The notes under the pieces are model-generated. The model was not told the DNA's origin. It did no database searches and saw only the letters and a program-made list of their open reading frames with translations. A program made the position numbers and the translations under genes. 64,000 bases of DNA from a bacterium (GTDB taxonomy: Bacteria > Cyanobacteriota > Vampirovibrionia > Gastranaerophilales > Gastranaerophilaceae), in NCBI GenBank assembly GCA_017403285.1, contig JAFQOI010000023.1, positions 27,486-91,485 on the forward strand, written 5' to 3'. Positions within the stretch are counted from its first letter, which is position 1. Each line of letters begins with the position of its first letter. Below are positions 35,160 to 45,010 of this stretch, one piece after another.

Positions 35160-36214
35160 TGAAAAAATTTTTCATTGGATTATTTTTAATTCTTTTTCTG
35201 CAATCTTCTTCTTTTGCAAAAGATGAAATGCTTCCAGATCCATTGTACCTTTCTTCTCCAGTATTAGAGTACGAAGAAACGGAAGAACCTCCGAAAGAAT
35301 ATAAAACTTTTAATGAAAAATTCAGGAATTTTTTTCATCTCCCCCCAACAAAAAAAATATATTTTCATAATATTGATAAATCAAAACAACCAATTACTGT
35401 TGACGACTATTATATTGCTGCAAAGGATGTTAAGCGTTCTGAATTTGCTCTGCCAGAGCCAGTTTTTACTGCTAGCGCTGAATACAATATCCCTGATTCT
35501 CATTATAGAGTTGTTAGTTATAATACTCCCCCAGGACAAAGAAATATTGATATTTCAAGTATAGTAAGGGATAAAACAGCAGTATCTGCTGGAATATTAT
35601 CTCCGGATAAGAAGAAAATGGTTTATACGAAAGCATCTTTTTATTCAAAATTTGCACAAACGGCATCATCTGCATATTATATTCCAGTTTCTGAAACGTC
35701 AAATGCTTATGATGCCCTATTTATGACTAATGTAATTCAACAAAATTGGTACCCAATTGTAAGTGTTGGAATGGAAGAAATCGTAAAATATCGTTTTGTT
35801 ACGCTTTTCCCAATTGATTGGTCCAAGGATAGTACTAAAATTGCTTTTAAAGAAAAAATAGGTTCAAATCTTGCTGAAACTTGGCAAACAAATGTAATTG
35901 TATATGACTTTAAGACAAAATCTTGGAAAAGATTAACAGCAGTTAGAGAAGCAATCATATATTGGTGGCGTCAAAATAAACAAATTGAACTAAAAGATTA
36001 TATGTGGGATATTTTTCCAATTGGTTGGGATAAAAATAATCCTGAAAGACTTATCGTTTATGCGTATGCATTTACTTCGAATAAGCCCAAATTTCTTGGT
36101 ACTTGGAGTATAGATTACAACGAAGAAAAATCACAACTTGTATCTATTTGCTCAACTGACGTACAAATAGATTTAAATGGATTTGGGTTAAAAGAAATAA
36201 AATTTGAAAACTAA
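35159..36214 (+). CDS. Secreted protein of unknown function in the two-component operon
   Basis: The 351-residue protein has a clear signal peptide (KKFFIGLFLILFLQSSSFA, cleavage before KDEMLPD). The rest is rich in aromatic residues and beta-strand patterns such as GILSPDKKKMVYTKASFY, PIDWSKDSTKIAFKE and PIGWDKNNPERLIVYAY. These SPDKKK/WSKDSTKIAF elements look like TolB/WD40-type propeller blades. Coupled by TAATG to the NarL-type regulator. It may be an envelope sensor or target for that system. No named family recognised. Confidence 0.75.
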   Translation: MKKFFIGLFLILFLQSSSFAKDEMLPDPLYLSSPVLEYEETEEPPKEYKTFNEKFRNFFHLPPTKKIYFHNIDKSKQPITVDDYYIAAKDVKRSEFALPEPVFTASAEYNIPDSHYRVVSYNTPPGQRNIDISSIVRDKTAVSAGILSPDKKKMVYTKASFYSKFAQTASSAYYIPVSETSNAYDALFMTNVIQQNWYPIVSVGMEEIVKYRFVTLFPIDWSKDSTKIAFKEKIGSNLAETWQTNVIVYDFKTKSWKRLTAVREAIIYWWRQNKQIELKDYMWDIFPIGWDKNNPERLIVYAYAFTSNKPKFLGTWSIDYNEEKSQLVSICSTDVQIDLNGFGLKEIKFEN

Positions 36215-37005
36215 TTATTGATTTCATTGAAAAATTTATAACTGTTTCTTATGTCTTCTTCAGAATACATTTCGAAGACAAATGATGGTGATGCTTGGGT
36301 CTCTTTTAAACAATTGAATATTTCATAAAAATCTAATGTCCCATTTGATAAATTAGCATGGTCATCATTTTCTCTAAAATTGTTGTGTATGTGCATATGA
36401 TAAAGATTTTTTCCATATGCTTTTACCCAGTCGATAACTTTAGTTTCTTTTGCATATAAATTTACATGACCTGTATCTAGTGCTAGTTTATAATTTGGTG
36501 AATTTATTTGGCTAAAAAGTTCTAAACAGTAGTTTGGTGTTTTTTCAAATACATTTTCTACTACTGCAATAATTCCAGTTTCTTCAAATTGTTTTATAAA
36601 TTCTTTCCAAAATTTTATGTATTTAGTTTTAAATTGTTCTTGTGAACCATAATGTCTAGTACCTTTATTCCCAGTGTGAAAAAGCACAGTATCAGCACCA
36701 ATTTCTTTTGCAATATCAAAAGATTGTTGACATCTTTTTCGGCTGATTTCTCTTAACAAGCAATCACCCCCAGCAACATTAACATCTGAAAACATTGCAT
36801 GAACCGTAATTCTATTTTCAAATCCAGCTAAATCATTTTTTAACTGTTCAATAACTCTTTCTTCTGTTAAATTTTCGTCTTTATACAATGGCAATCTGCT
36901 AATTTCAATGCCAGTATTCAATTCTTTTGCTAGTAGAATAGAATCTCGGATTGTTTTTTTTGCGGATGATGATATTAATAATTTGCTAGAATTTTTTTTT
37001 GTCAT
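36211..37005 (-). CDS. Sugar phosphate isomerase/epimerase-like TIM barrel
   Basis: About 264 residues from the ATG at 37005; a longer frame from 37068 would overlap corA by 41 bp and is less likely. The AP-endonuclease-2-like barrel shows FENRITVHAMFSDV, GADTVLFHTGNKG, GIIAVVENVFE, YKLALDTGHVNLYA, YHMHIHNNF and PSFVFEMYSEED, with metal-binding Glu/Asp/His residues in place. Substrate unknown. It follows corA by 22 bp and overlaps the convergent secreted-protein gene by 4 bp. Confidence 0.82.
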   Translation of the reverse strand: MTKKNSSKLLISSSAKKTIRDSILLAKELNTGIEISRLPLYKDENLTEERVIEQLKNDLAGFENRITVHAMFSDVNVAGGDCLLREISRKRCQQSFDIAKEIGADTVLFHTGNKGTRHYGSQEQFKTKYIKFWKEFIKQFEETGIIAVVENVFEKTPNYCLELFSQINSPNYKLALDTGHVNLYAKETKVIDWVKAYGKNLYHMHIHNNFRENDDHANLSNGTLDFYEIFNCLKETQASPSFVFEMYSEEDIRNSYKFFNEINN

Positions 37006-37027
37006 TTTTGTTTCGTAATGTATTGTC

Positions 37028-37978
37028 CTAGAACATCCCTTTTTTTCTAAAGTATAAAACAACAGCAACTGATGTTATAACTGACAAAGTTACTACAATT
37101 AAAAATCCATAATCATTAGAACCATAAGGGACTGGAACGTTCATTCCCCATAATCCACCTATCATTGTAGGAATGGACATTATAATCGTGATTGCCGCTA
37201 AAAATTTCATTACTTGGTTTAAATTGTTGTTGATAATTGATGCAAAACCTTCCATCATTGCTTCAAGAATCATTCTGTGCATATCAACCATTTCAATAGC
37301 CTGTCTTGTGTCAATAATTACATCTTCTAATAAATCAAGTTCTTCTTCAGTTGTTTTTATGTTCATTCCTGTTGTAGATTTTGTAATCCTATTTATTTTT
37401 TGCAACACTATATCGTTATCTTTCAACGCAGTTGAGAAGTATACGAGGGTTTTCTGGATTTCCATTAATTGAAATAATGCTTTGTTGTTAGTTGCTTTTT
37501 GAAGCTCTGTTTCTATTGCGTCAGTTGTTCTATTGATTAAATCTAAATATTTTAAATAGAATTTAACTGATCTATAAAGGATTTTAAGCATAAACTCTGT
37601 TTTATTTCTTGTATCAAAAGAATAAGATGTATTTTCATTGAAAGAAGACAAGATATTGTTATCTTTTGAACAAACAGTAATTATTGATGTTGGTGTATAA
37701 ATAATACCCATAGGCAATGTATCAAAACTGCCATCCTCTGTCATAATCGGTAGGTTTGTAATTATCAGAGTATTACCATCTTCTATTTCAATACGAGATC
37801 TTTCATCTAAGTCTAATGAGTTTCTGAGAAAATCTTCATCCAGCCCAAGAACCAGAGAAACTTGTTTGATTTCTTCCTCTGTTGGATTAATAAGACTAAA
37901 CCAAGAACCAGATACAGCCTCACTGATGCTAAGTTTTTTTAGTCTTTTATTATCTTCTGTTTTAAATATAGTAATCAT
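37028..37978 (-). CDS. corA: CorA-family divalent cation transporter
   Basis: The 316-residue protein has a large cytosolic N-terminal domain, then two C-terminal membrane helices (about 259-280 and 291-310) with the family signature GGLWGMNVPVP, containing the Gly-Met-Asn filter, and a basic C-terminus. It imports Mg2+ or related cations. GAGAG precedes the ATG. Confidence 0.93.
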   Translation of the reverse strand: MITIFKTEDNKRLKKLSISEAVSGSWFSLINPTEEEIKQVSLVLGLDEDFLRNSLDLDERSRIEIEDGNTLIITNLPIMTEDGSFDTLPMGIIYTPTSIITVCSKDNNILSSFNENTSYSFDTRNKTEFMLKILYRSVKFYLKYLDLINRTTDAIETELQKATNNKALFQLMEIQKTLVYFSTALKDNDIVLQKINRITKSTTGMNIKTTEEELDLLEDVIIDTRQAIEMVDMHRMILEAMMEGFASIINNNLNQVMKFLAAITIIMSIPTMIGGLWGMNVPVPYGSNDYGFLIVVTLSVITSVAVVLYFRKKGMF

Positions 37979-38071
37979 ATCAAAACTCTCAGAACTTTTA
38001 TAAGTAAATTAAAACATAAATTATTTGATATTGAAAGTAAATTTTAAAATAATAGGTTAGAGTCCATTTTG

Positions 38072-38281
38072 CTATGGGACGGGGTCATATCCTCCAGGGT
38101 GGAATGGATGGCATTTTAATATTCTTTTTATGCCAAGAAATCCGCCTTTTAAAATGCCATATTTTATAATTGCTTGTTTTGTATATTCGGAACAAGTTGG
38201 ATAAAACCGGCATACTGGCGGTGTTAGTCTAGATATTTTTTGATATATATTTATCATCATTAAAATTAACTTTTTTATCAT
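38072..38281 (-). CDS. yidD: Membrane protein insertion efficiency factor YidD
   Basis: The 69-residue protein has an amphipathic N-terminus and the YidD core [39 protein letters not shown]. It assists YidC-dependent membrane protein insertion. Usually near rnpA/yidC, it is here 10 bp after a GT39 gene instead. Confidence 0.96.
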   Translation of the reverse strand: MIKKLILMMINIYQKISRLTPPVCRFYPTCSEYTKQAIIKYGILKGGFLGIKRILKCHPFHPGGYDPVP

Positions 38282-38291
38282 TGAAAAACCT

Positions 38292-40016
38292 TTATTGAAT
38301 TATGACTTCAGGTTCTGACTCTTGTTCCATTTCTTTTTCTATTGCCTTTGGTAAATATTTAATTATGCAATATCTTTTTTCTGAAGCTAAAAGTTGATAC
38401 TTTATGTTTTGTTCTTCGATTGGCCATAATGATTTTATTTCAACTACAACATAGTCATTTTTATTATTTTCTAAATGATTTTTTAACCATTCATAATCAT
38501 TATTATTGTGAAAATCAATATTTTTGTCATAGTAATATACCAAACTGTATTTTTTTGACGGAAGAAATGCAGAAATCTTCACTTTGTCTTTATTCGCTTT
38601 ATTCGCAAATTTGATTAATTCAGATTGACCACTATTTGCAACAATAAAGTTGTATCCGTTTGGCGAAATTATAAATGAAAGGCTTATCATTAAAATTAAA
38701 TTTGCAATAAATGCGATTTTTCTTCCTTTTAAAATTACTGAACAAATTGATATTATTGGTATTATAGTGAATGTTGCTACAATCGGTACAAATAAATAAC
38801 CATATCCATAAACGGATAATTTGTTCAAATGATTATGTCCGAAAATTAATACTGTAGAAAATATTATGAATAAAATATTAGGTAAAATTGTTGCAAAAAA
38901 TATGCTTTTATCTCTCTGTTTCTTAAATATGTATTCATACCAATAATGACCAGAAATGCAAGATGCTGGAACCATCAAAAATAATATGAGATAAGTATAT
39001 TTTGCTCCGTATAATATTACAAAAATAAGGGAAGTAAAAAAGACGATTGTATTCAATGATAAAAATTTTTCAGTTTTACTTAGTCTTTTCCATTTTTCGC
39101 CAAGTTTATCTTGGGAGTCATCTTTTATATAAGAAATAACAGAATTACAAATGTCATTGAATTTAGAGCCAATTATCCATAAAAAGGCACAAATCCAGGG
39201 CATAAATCCGCAAATAAATAATGCAATATTATATAAATATTTTCTTATTCCTGCTGTTTTAAATATGTTGTAATATGAAAAGAAGTCCTTAATAAAATCT
39301 ATTCCATTGTTTTTAATCATGTATATAAACCATGGAGAAAGAACAATTATTAAAGTACATATACCAATAAATAAATTTTTTGGTTGAAAAACATCTTTAA
39401 GTTTTCCTGCAAAAATGTGCATTGTTATCATAATAAGTAGTGGTAATAGTCCGAATAAACCACCAGATAAAACCGCAATTGCAGAGGAAAAATACACACA
39501 AAACCATAATAAATGTTTGGTGTGTTTTTGTTTTGTTAAAAGTATTAAAAAAGACGATAAAACAGATAGCATTGTTGAATTTACAAATAACATATCATTT
39601 GTCGCAAGGTGAGAAAATACAATAAATCCAAAACAAGTTGCAAGTATTAATGAAATAATAAATGCATACAATCTTGTAAGGATTTTAGATATGACTATAA
39701 ATAAGAATATTATCCCAATTATACTGAACAAGGCAAATGGAATTCTTGCGGCAAATGTACTAATTTCCCCAAAAATTAAAAATGAAAAATTAATAATCCA
39801 AAATAATAATGGTGAATATTCTTCAAAAATGTTTCCATTTAATTTTAAATCAATCCAATTTTGATTATGTATTGCATCTTTAGCAATTAAAACATATTTT
39901 GTTTCATCATAATCCATTAAAGGGAATTCACCCAAATTAAGGCAGTACAAGCAAAAACAAATCAATAATAAAATCATAGAAAAAAATATTGTTTGATGAT
40001 TTTTTATTAGATTCAT
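38292..40016 (-). CDS. GT39/ArnT-like polyprenyl-phosphate sugar transferase
   Basis: The 574-residue polytopic membrane protein has the PMT/ArnT opening [20 protein letters not shown], with the catalytic acidic pair in the first periplasmic loop, followed by [16 protein letters not shown] and about ten helices, then a soluble C-terminal part. It transfers a sugar from a lipid carrier to an envelope acceptor. The GT2 enzyme at 16.1 kb could load such a carrier. AAGGG precedes the start. Confidence 0.88.
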   Translation of the reverse strand: MNLIKNHQTIFFSMILLLICFCLYCLNLGEFPLMDYDETKYVLIAKDAIHNQNWIDLKLNGNIFEEYSPLLFWIINFSFLIFGEISTFAARIPFALFSIIGIIFLFIVISKILTRLYAFIISLILATCFGFIVFSHLATNDMLFVNSTMLSVLSSFLILLTKQKHTKHLLWFCVYFSSAIAVLSGGLFGLLPLLIMITMHIFAGKLKDVFQPKNLFIGICTLIIVLSPWFIYMIKNNGIDFIKDFFSYYNIFKTAGIRKYLYNIALFICGFMPWICAFLWIIGSKFNDICNSVISYIKDDSQDKLGEKWKRLSKTEKFLSLNTIVFFTSLIFVILYGAKYTYLILFLMVPASCISGHYWYEYIFKKQRDKSIFFATILPNILFIIFSTVLIFGHNHLNKLSVYGYGYLFVPIVATFTIIPIISICSVILKGRKIAFIANLILMISLSFIISPNGYNFIVANSGQSELIKFANKANKDKVKISAFLPSKKYSLVYYYDKNIDFHNNNDYEWLKNHLENNKNDYVVVEIKSLWPIEEQNIKYQLLASEKRYCIIKYLPKAIEKEMEQESEPEVIIQ

Positions 40017-40036
40017 TATCTTGCCCTTATATCAAT

Positions 40037-41335
40037 TTAAACTGCATTAATATAACTTTGAATATCTTCTTTTTGTGTTATTTCTGTTGTACAAACTAAA
40101 ATTTGTGTTTCATTGAGTTTTATTCCTGCAAGAATGCCTTTTCTTTTCATATTATTTAAGAATAAATCGGCATTTTTTACTTCAAGAACAAATTCGTTGA
40201 AGAAGTCTTTATTAAGGACGTTATATCCTTTTTTCTTGAGTTCATCTGACAATGTTTTAGCATTTTTTGCACTTAAATATGCTGCCTGCATAATTCCTTT
40301 TTTGCCCATTAAGGAAAGATAAACAACAGCATTTAAAATCGCCAATCCTTGATTAGAACAAATATTACTTGTTGCCTTTTCTCTTCTTATATGTTGTTCT
40401 CTTGCCTGAAGAGTTAGTGTAAATGCTTGCTTCCCATCAGCATCAAGAGTTCTTCCTACAATTCTTCCTGGCATCTGACGTTTATGTTTATCAAGTGTCG
40501 CAATAAATCCGGCATAAGGGCCTCCAAAAGATAAAGGATTTCCAAAAGATTGAACATCTCCAACAACAATATCTGCGCCAAATTCAGAAGGTTTTTTCAA
40601 AATACTATTACTCATTAGGTCAGTGCAAACAATTAACATTGTTTTTGGATGTTTTTCAATGGCGTTTAATTCGTCAATATCTTCAATTGAACCAAAGAAA
40701 TTTGGATTTTGAATAATTAGTCCTGCATAATCACCACTTTTAAGTTTGTCTGAGATTATTGCTAAATTAGTTTTAAAATCTTTAGTGTCAACTAATTCTA
40801 TTTCTATGTTGCTTGCATTTGCATATGTTTTAACAGTGCCTAAGTATTCAGGATTTATACTTGACGCAACAAGGATTTTTTCTTTTCCACTTATTCTAGT
40901 TGCCATTAGCATTGCTTCTGCACAAGCATTTCCAGCATCGTATACAGATGCATTGCAAACTTCCATTCCTGTTAAATCACAAATCATTGATTGAAATTCA
41001 TAAATTACTTGTAATGTTCCTTGCGAAATTTCAGGTTGATATGGAGTGTAAGCAGTATTAAATTCAAATCTTGATGTTATTTGTGAAATTGCGGCAGGAA
41101 TAAATCTATTATATGCACCTCCACCTATAAAGTATGCATAGTCTGTCTTATTTTCTTTTGCAATGTTCTTTACTGCTTTTTGAACATTCATCTCACTCAT
41201 TGCATCTGGTAAATTTAATTCTGTCATTATGGCATTTTTATCTACCATTGAATATAGTGAATCTAAACTGTCTTCTCCAATTGACTCTAGCATTTCTGCT
41301 ATGGTTTTATCTGAGTTTGCTTTGTAATTATACAT
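40037..41335 (-). CDS. gcvPA: Glycine dehydrogenase (decarboxylating) subunit 1
   Basis: The 432-residue protein matches the N-terminal half of P-protein: FIGGGAYNRFIPAAISQI, TPYQPEISQGTLQ, NASVYDAGNACAEA and RMPGRIVGRT. It lacks the pyridoxal lysine, which resides in subunit 2 (GcvPB). GcvPB is not encoded in this operon or anywhere in the window. It is one base pair after gcvH. Confidence 0.95.
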   Translation of the reverse strand: MYNYKANSDKTIAEMLESIGEDSLDSLYSMVDKNAIMTELNLPDAMSEMNVQKAVKNIAKENKTDYAYFIGGGAYNRFIPAAISQITSRFEFNTAYTPYQPEISQGTLQVIYEFQSMICDLTGMEVCNASVYDAGNACAEAMLMATRISGKEKILVASSINPEYLGTVKTYANASNIEIELVDTKDFKTNLAIISDKLKSGDYAGLIIQNPNFFGSIEDIDELNAIEKHPKTMLIVCTDLMSNSILKKPSEFGADIVVGDVQSFGNPLSFGGPYAGFIATLDKHKRQMPGRIVGRTLDADGKQAFTLTLQAREQHIRREKATSNICSNQGLAILNAVVYLSLMGKKGIMQAAYLSAKNAKTLSDELKKKGYNVLNKDFFNEFVLEVKNADLFLNNMKRKGILAGIKLNETQILVCTTEITQKEDIQSYINAV

Positions 41336-41337
41336 AT

Positions 41338-41718
41338 CTATTCAACTTCTTCTTTATATTCGTCATAACCTAATAAATCTGCTACATCTTGTTGATATGC
41401 ATCAGCAGAAATTTTTATAAGCCAAATTTCATTGAATGCAACTTCATTCAATAATTCTGGCTTTTCTATTAAATCTTCATTGATTGCTTCAACTGTACCT
41501 GAAACAGGCATGTATAGTTCGGATGCTGCTTTAACAGATTCAACTGTTCCAAAAATTTCTCCTTTTGCATAGTGAGAACCAACTTCTGGCATTTCAACAA
41601 AAACAATATCTCCAAGTTGTTCTACTGCATAATCCGTTAAACCAATATAACAATTTCCATCTTGTTCACAAACATATTCGTGTGATTTTGAACAAAAAAT
41701 ATTTTCTTTTTCAAGCAT
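41338..41718 (-). CDS. gcvH: Glycine cleavage system H protein
   Basis: The 126-residue lipoyl carrier has the lipoyl-lysine site GTVESVKAASELYMP and family segments GLTDYAVEQLGDIVFVEMPEVG and SADAYQ. It shuttles the aminomethyl group between P and T proteins. It stands between gcvT (11 bp) and gcvPA (2 bp). Confidence 0.97.
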   Translation of the reverse strand: MLEKENIFCSKSHEYVCEQDGNCYIGLTDYAVEQLGDIVFVEMPEVGSHYAKGEIFGTVESVKAASELYMPVSGTVEAINEDLIEKPELLNEVAFNEIWLIKISADAYQQDVADLLGYDEYKEEVE

Positions 41719-41729
41719 TCTGTTTCTCC

Positions 41730-42833
41730 TTAATTTCCTTTATTATGTTTTTTTATAAAGTTTTTTTCTGTTATCTGTGCATTGTATAGTTTGTTTCTTA
41801 CCATTATTTGAATTGTATCATTTATTTTTAAATTAGTATCACTAACATAACCAAATCCAATATTAATGTTCAATGTTGGAGAAATGCAACCAGATGTAAC
41901 AATGCCAATTTGCTCGTTATTTTTATAAATTTCATAGCCATGTCTTGCTATAGCCCTATCAATCATTTTGAAGGCAATTAATTTCTTTCTTATTCCGTTT
42001 TGAAGTTGGTTTTGAATTACATTTTTGCCAATATAATTTTCTTGTTTGTCTTTGTCAATTGTCCATTTTAAGCCAGCTTCAAGTGGAGTTGTATCTTCAT
42101 CTAGTTCATGACCGTACAAACTCATAGCAGATTCAAGTCTTAAAGTATCTCTTGCTCCAAGACCGATTGGCATAATTCCAAGATTTTGACCTTTTTCTAA
42201 TAACAATTGCCATAATTCGGCTATTTTCTCATTCCTTATTATTATTTCAAATCCATCCTCGCCAGTGTAGCCAGTTCTTGAAATGAAAACATCTTCACCA
42301 ATGAATTTGTCCTGCTTAATATGGAATGTTTTTGGTTGCTTTTCTTTTTCATATCCTGCTAGTGCAAGAATTTCCGCAGCATTTGGACCTTGAAGTGCTA
42401 CCATAGAATATACATCTGATTTGTTTTCAATAATTACTTCAAAATCGTTTTTATGTGCAACAAGCCATTCATAATCAACATCCACTCTTGATGCATTTAC
42501 AACAAGTAGATATTCATTGTCTTTGAGTTTATATACGATTAAATCATCAACAATTCCGCCATTTTCGTTGGTAAATTGGCAATATAAAGCCATCGTATCA
42601 TTTAGTTTTGCCACATTTTGTGGGAAGAATGTTTGTAAAAATGAAAGGGCATCTTTTCCTGATACAAAAATCTCTCCCATGTGAGAAACATCAAATAAAC
42701 CAGCATTTTTTCTAACATTATTGTGTTCTTCAATAATGCTAGTGTACTGTACTGGCATTTCCCATCCTGCAAAGTCTACAATTTTTGCATTTGCTTTAAC
42801 ATGTTCATTGTACAAATATGTTCTTTTTGTCAT
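41730..42833 (-). CDS. gcvT: Glycine cleavage system T protein (aminomethyltransferase)
   Basis: About 367 residues from the ATG at 42833, preceded by GAGGG; a longer frame from 42857 overlaps the upstream gene. Motifs: MPVQYTSIIEEHNNVRKNAGLF, DVSHMGE, GGIVDDLIVYK, SRTGYTGEDGFEI and IGLGARDTLRLE. It releases ammonia and gives methylene-tetrahydrofolate. First of the three gcv genes, downstream of an FAD dehydrogenase. Confidence 0.96.
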   Translation of the reverse strand: MTKRTYLYNEHVKANAKIVDFAGWEMPVQYTSIIEEHNNVRKNAGLFDVSHMGEIFVSGKDALSFLQTFFPQNVAKLNDTMALYCQFTNENGGIVDDLIVYKLKDNEYLLVVNASRVDVDYEWLVAHKNDFEVIIENKSDVYSMVALQGPNAAEILALAGYEKEKQPKTFHIKQDKFIGEDVFISRTGYTGEDGFEIIIRNEKIAELWQLLLEKGQNLGIMPIGLGARDTLRLESAMSLYGHELDEDTTPLEAGLKWTIDKDKQENYIGKNVIQNQLQNGIRKKLIAFKMIDRAIARHGYEIYKNNEQIGIVTSGCISPTLNINIGFGYVSDTNLKINDTIQIMVRNKLYNAQITEKNFIKKHNKGN

Positions 42834-42844
42834 ATAACCCTCAT

Positions 42845-44218
42845 CTATTTTGAACAAATAACTCTAGCAGCGTGTACACCTGAAGCAGATGCTTGGATTA
42901 AACCTCTAGTAACACCTGCACCATCGCCTATGGCATAAAGGTTTTTAACACCTTCTGTTTCAAGGTCGTTTGTTAGTTTTACTCTTCCTGAATAGAATTT
43001 AACTTCTATACCATAAAGAAGAGTGTATCTGGAAGCAGTTCCAGGTGCTATTTTGTCAAGAGCATAAAGCATTTCTATAATGGCTGTCATTTGTCTATAT
43101 GGAAGAACTAAGCTTAAGTCTCCAGGCGTTGCACAAGATAAGGTTGGTGTTATTATGCTACTTTTAATTCTGTCAGGAGTTGAACGACGTCCGTCTAACA
43201 AATCTCCAAATCTTTGAACTAATACTCCGCCAGATAGCATATTGGCAAGTCTTGCAACGTGTTGCCCATAAGCAATAGGCTCCTTGAATGGTTCTGTGAA
43301 TTTTTCAGAAACTAAAAGTGCAAAGTTTGTATTTGCTGTTCTATAGTTTGCATAACTGTGACCATTTACAGTTGAAATCCCTGAATAGTTTTCTGTTACA
43401 ACTTCACCGTATGGATTCATACAGAATGTTCTTACCTCATCACCAAAAGTAGGTGAGTGATAAATAAGTTTTGATTCATATAATTTTTCAGTAATTGGCT
43501 CAAATACTGGTGCAGGAAGTTCAACCCTAACACCAACATCAACAGCATTATTAACCATGCCGATTTTATTTTTTGCAAATTCATGAGTAAGCCAATCAGC
43601 ACCTTCTCTTCCTGGTGCAATGATAATGTGCTCTGCTTCTATTTTTTGATTGTCTTTTGTTATAAATCCTTTTACTTGTCCATTTTCAACAATAAGTTGG
43701 TCTGCAATTGTATCATATAAAATAGTTATTCTTTTGCTTAAGTAGTCTTGCATATTTTTAAGAACATCTAGACTTCTTTCTGTGCCTAAATGTCTTACGG
43801 GGGAATGAACAAGTTTTAATTCTGCAAGTACTGCCGCTCTTTCTATATCGGCAAACACTTCTTTGTTTAATCCAAAAACTTCATCAGTTGCACCGAAATC
43901 TAAATAAGTATCATCAGTGTATTTTACAAGTTCTTCTACATTTTTACGTGGCATATAGTCAAGTAAGTGTCCTCCAACATCTGGAGTAAGTGTTAATTTG
44001 CCATCAGAGAATGCACCAGCGCCTCCCCATCCGCATAATAATCCACATTTCTTACAAGTAGGACACTTATCATAACCTTCCCTTAAAAGGCATTTTCTTT
44101 TTTCGATTTGAACACCTTTTTCAACCAGAATAACTTTCCATTCTGGCTTTAATTTCATTATTTCAAGTGCCGCAAAAATACCTGCCGGCCCGCCACCTAC
44201 AATTGCTACATTATACAT
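42845..44218 (-). CDS. FAD-dependent dehydrogenase of the COG2509 type
   Basis: About 457 residues from the ATG at 44218 with GTGGAG upstream. N-terminal FAD motif (VAIVGGGPAGIFAALE), a cysteine-rich CPTCKKCGLLCGWGGAGAFS segment, IIAPGREGADWLTHE and the C-terminal NLYAIGDGAGVTRGL match the uncharacterised FAD-dependent dehydrogenases related to geranylgeranyl reductase/BaiN-type proteins. Substrate unknown. It is 11 bp upstream of gcvT, so it may be co-expressed with glycine cleavage. Confidence 0.85.
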   Translation of the reverse strand: MYNVAIVGGGPAGIFAALEIMKLKPEWKVILVEKGVQIEKRKCLLREGYDKCPTCKKCGLLCGWGGAGAFSDGKLTLTPDVGGHLLDYMPRKNVEELVKYTDDTYLDFGATDEVFGLNKEVFADIERAAVLAELKLVHSPVRHLGTERSLDVLKNMQDYLSKRITILYDTIADQLIVENGQVKGFITKDNQKIEAEHIIIAPGREGADWLTHEFAKNKIGMVNNAVDVGVRVELPAPVFEPITEKLYESKLIYHSPTFGDEVRTFCMNPYGEVVTENYSGISTVNGHSYANYRTANTNFALLVSEKFTEPFKEPIAYGQHVARLANMLSGGVLVQRFGDLLDGRRSTPDRIKSSIITPTLSCATPGDLSLVLPYRQMTAIIEMLYALDKIAPGTASRYTLLYGIEVKFYSGRVKLTNDLETEGVKNLYAIGDGAGVTRGLIQASASGVHAARVICSK

Positions 44219-44303
44219 TTCTGTCTCCACTTATAAACTATTTTACCAACATGATGATTGTAGCCTAAATATGTCATGTTTTATACAAAACGTAAAAAAC
44301 TAT

Positions 44304-44332
44304 TTACTAAACTAAACCTATTTTTCTATAAT
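44304..44332 (+). promoter_or_regulatory. Promoter of rlmH, 7 nt before its ATG
   Basis: TTACTA (44304-44309), a 17-bp spacer and TATAAT (44327-44332) are followed by CGTTCTT and the ATG at 44340. The mRNA should start at about the start codon. No Shine-Dalgarno site fits. Confidence 0.7.
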
Positions 44333-44339
44333 CGTTCTT

Positions 44340-44810
44340 ATGAACATAAGAATTATTTCGGTTGGTAAAATAAAAGAACAATATACAAAGGATGCATTGA
44401 AAGAATATGAAAAGCGTTTGACCTCTTTTTGTTCTTTCTCATATGTTGAAGTTCAAGCAGAACCAATACTTGATGAAGCTTTAAATGAAAAATACAAGGA
44501 ACTTGAAGCACAACGTATTATTCAGGTGCTTAAACCGAATTCATATGTTATTACACTTGAAATTGCAGGAAAAATGCTTTCTTCTGAAGATTTCGCTTCT
44601 AAGATAAAAGAAATATCAAATGATGGAATTAATGACATTACTTTTATTATTGGTGGAGCAAATGGACTTGCTAAATCTGTAACTGATAAGGCGGATTTTA
44701 AACTGAGTTTTTCAAAAATGACATTTACACATCAAATGGTTAAAATATTACTTACTGAGCAAATTTATAGAGCATTTAAAATTAATGCAAAGGAACCATA
44801 CCACCGTTAA
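44340..44810 (+). CDS. rlmH: 23S rRNA (pseudouridine1915-N3)-methyltransferase
   Basis: The 156-residue SPOUT-fold protein starts MNIRIISVGKIKEQYTKDAL, has DITFIIGGANGLAKSV and the knot segment SFSKMTFTHQMVKILLTEQIYRAF, and ends PYHR as full-length family members do. It modifies helix 69 of 23S rRNA. The gene is intact although a phage cassette begins right after it. Confidence 0.97.
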   Translation: MNIRIISVGKIKEQYTKDALKEYEKRLTSFCSFSYVEVQAEPILDEALNEKYKELEAQRIIQVLKPNSYVITLEIAGKMLSSEDFASKIKEISNDGINDITFIIGGANGLAKSVTDKADFKLSFSKMTFTHQMVKILLTEQIYRAFKINAKEPYHR

Positions 44811-44841
44811 AATTATTAGGGTATTTGTTTTTTTGTTTGAT

Positions 44842-44999
44842 ATGTAAAACAATGTAACAATATATTGTAAAAAATACAAAATAATGTAAAAATATGTTAT
44901 GCTGAAAATATGATTTGAATTGAGACTTGAGTAGGCAACTTATAATGGTTGTAAAAGGCAAGATTTGCTCCGAAAACGGTGACCAATTTCGTTAAGTCA
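44842..44999 (+). repeat. Repeated regulatory element, copy A
   Basis: This stretch aligns to 45412-45571; from TACAAAATAATG onward about 105 of 126 columns match by eye. It has two AATGTAA boxes 32 bp apart (44851-44857, 44883-44889). Then comes a region that can fold: outer stem TGATTTGA with TTAAGTCA allowing G-T pairs (44911-44918 with 44992-44999), and inner hairpins CAAC/GTTG, GCAA/TTGC and CCG-AAAA-CGG. It ends just before the ribosome site of the gene at 45011. Nothing in it is recognised as a known riboswitch. Confidence 0.8.
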
Positions 45000-45010
45000 A
45001 GGGGATTTTT

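Noticed and set aside
44219..44339. Glycine riboswitch upstream of the gcv operon
   Set aside because: The region upstream of the FAD gene has none of the tandem aptamer motifs and is only about 120 bp.
44911..44999. Repeated element as a tRNA-like cloverleaf
   Set aside because: It has an outer stem and three hairpins, but no T-loop motif, no D-loop GG and no plausible anticodon arm.
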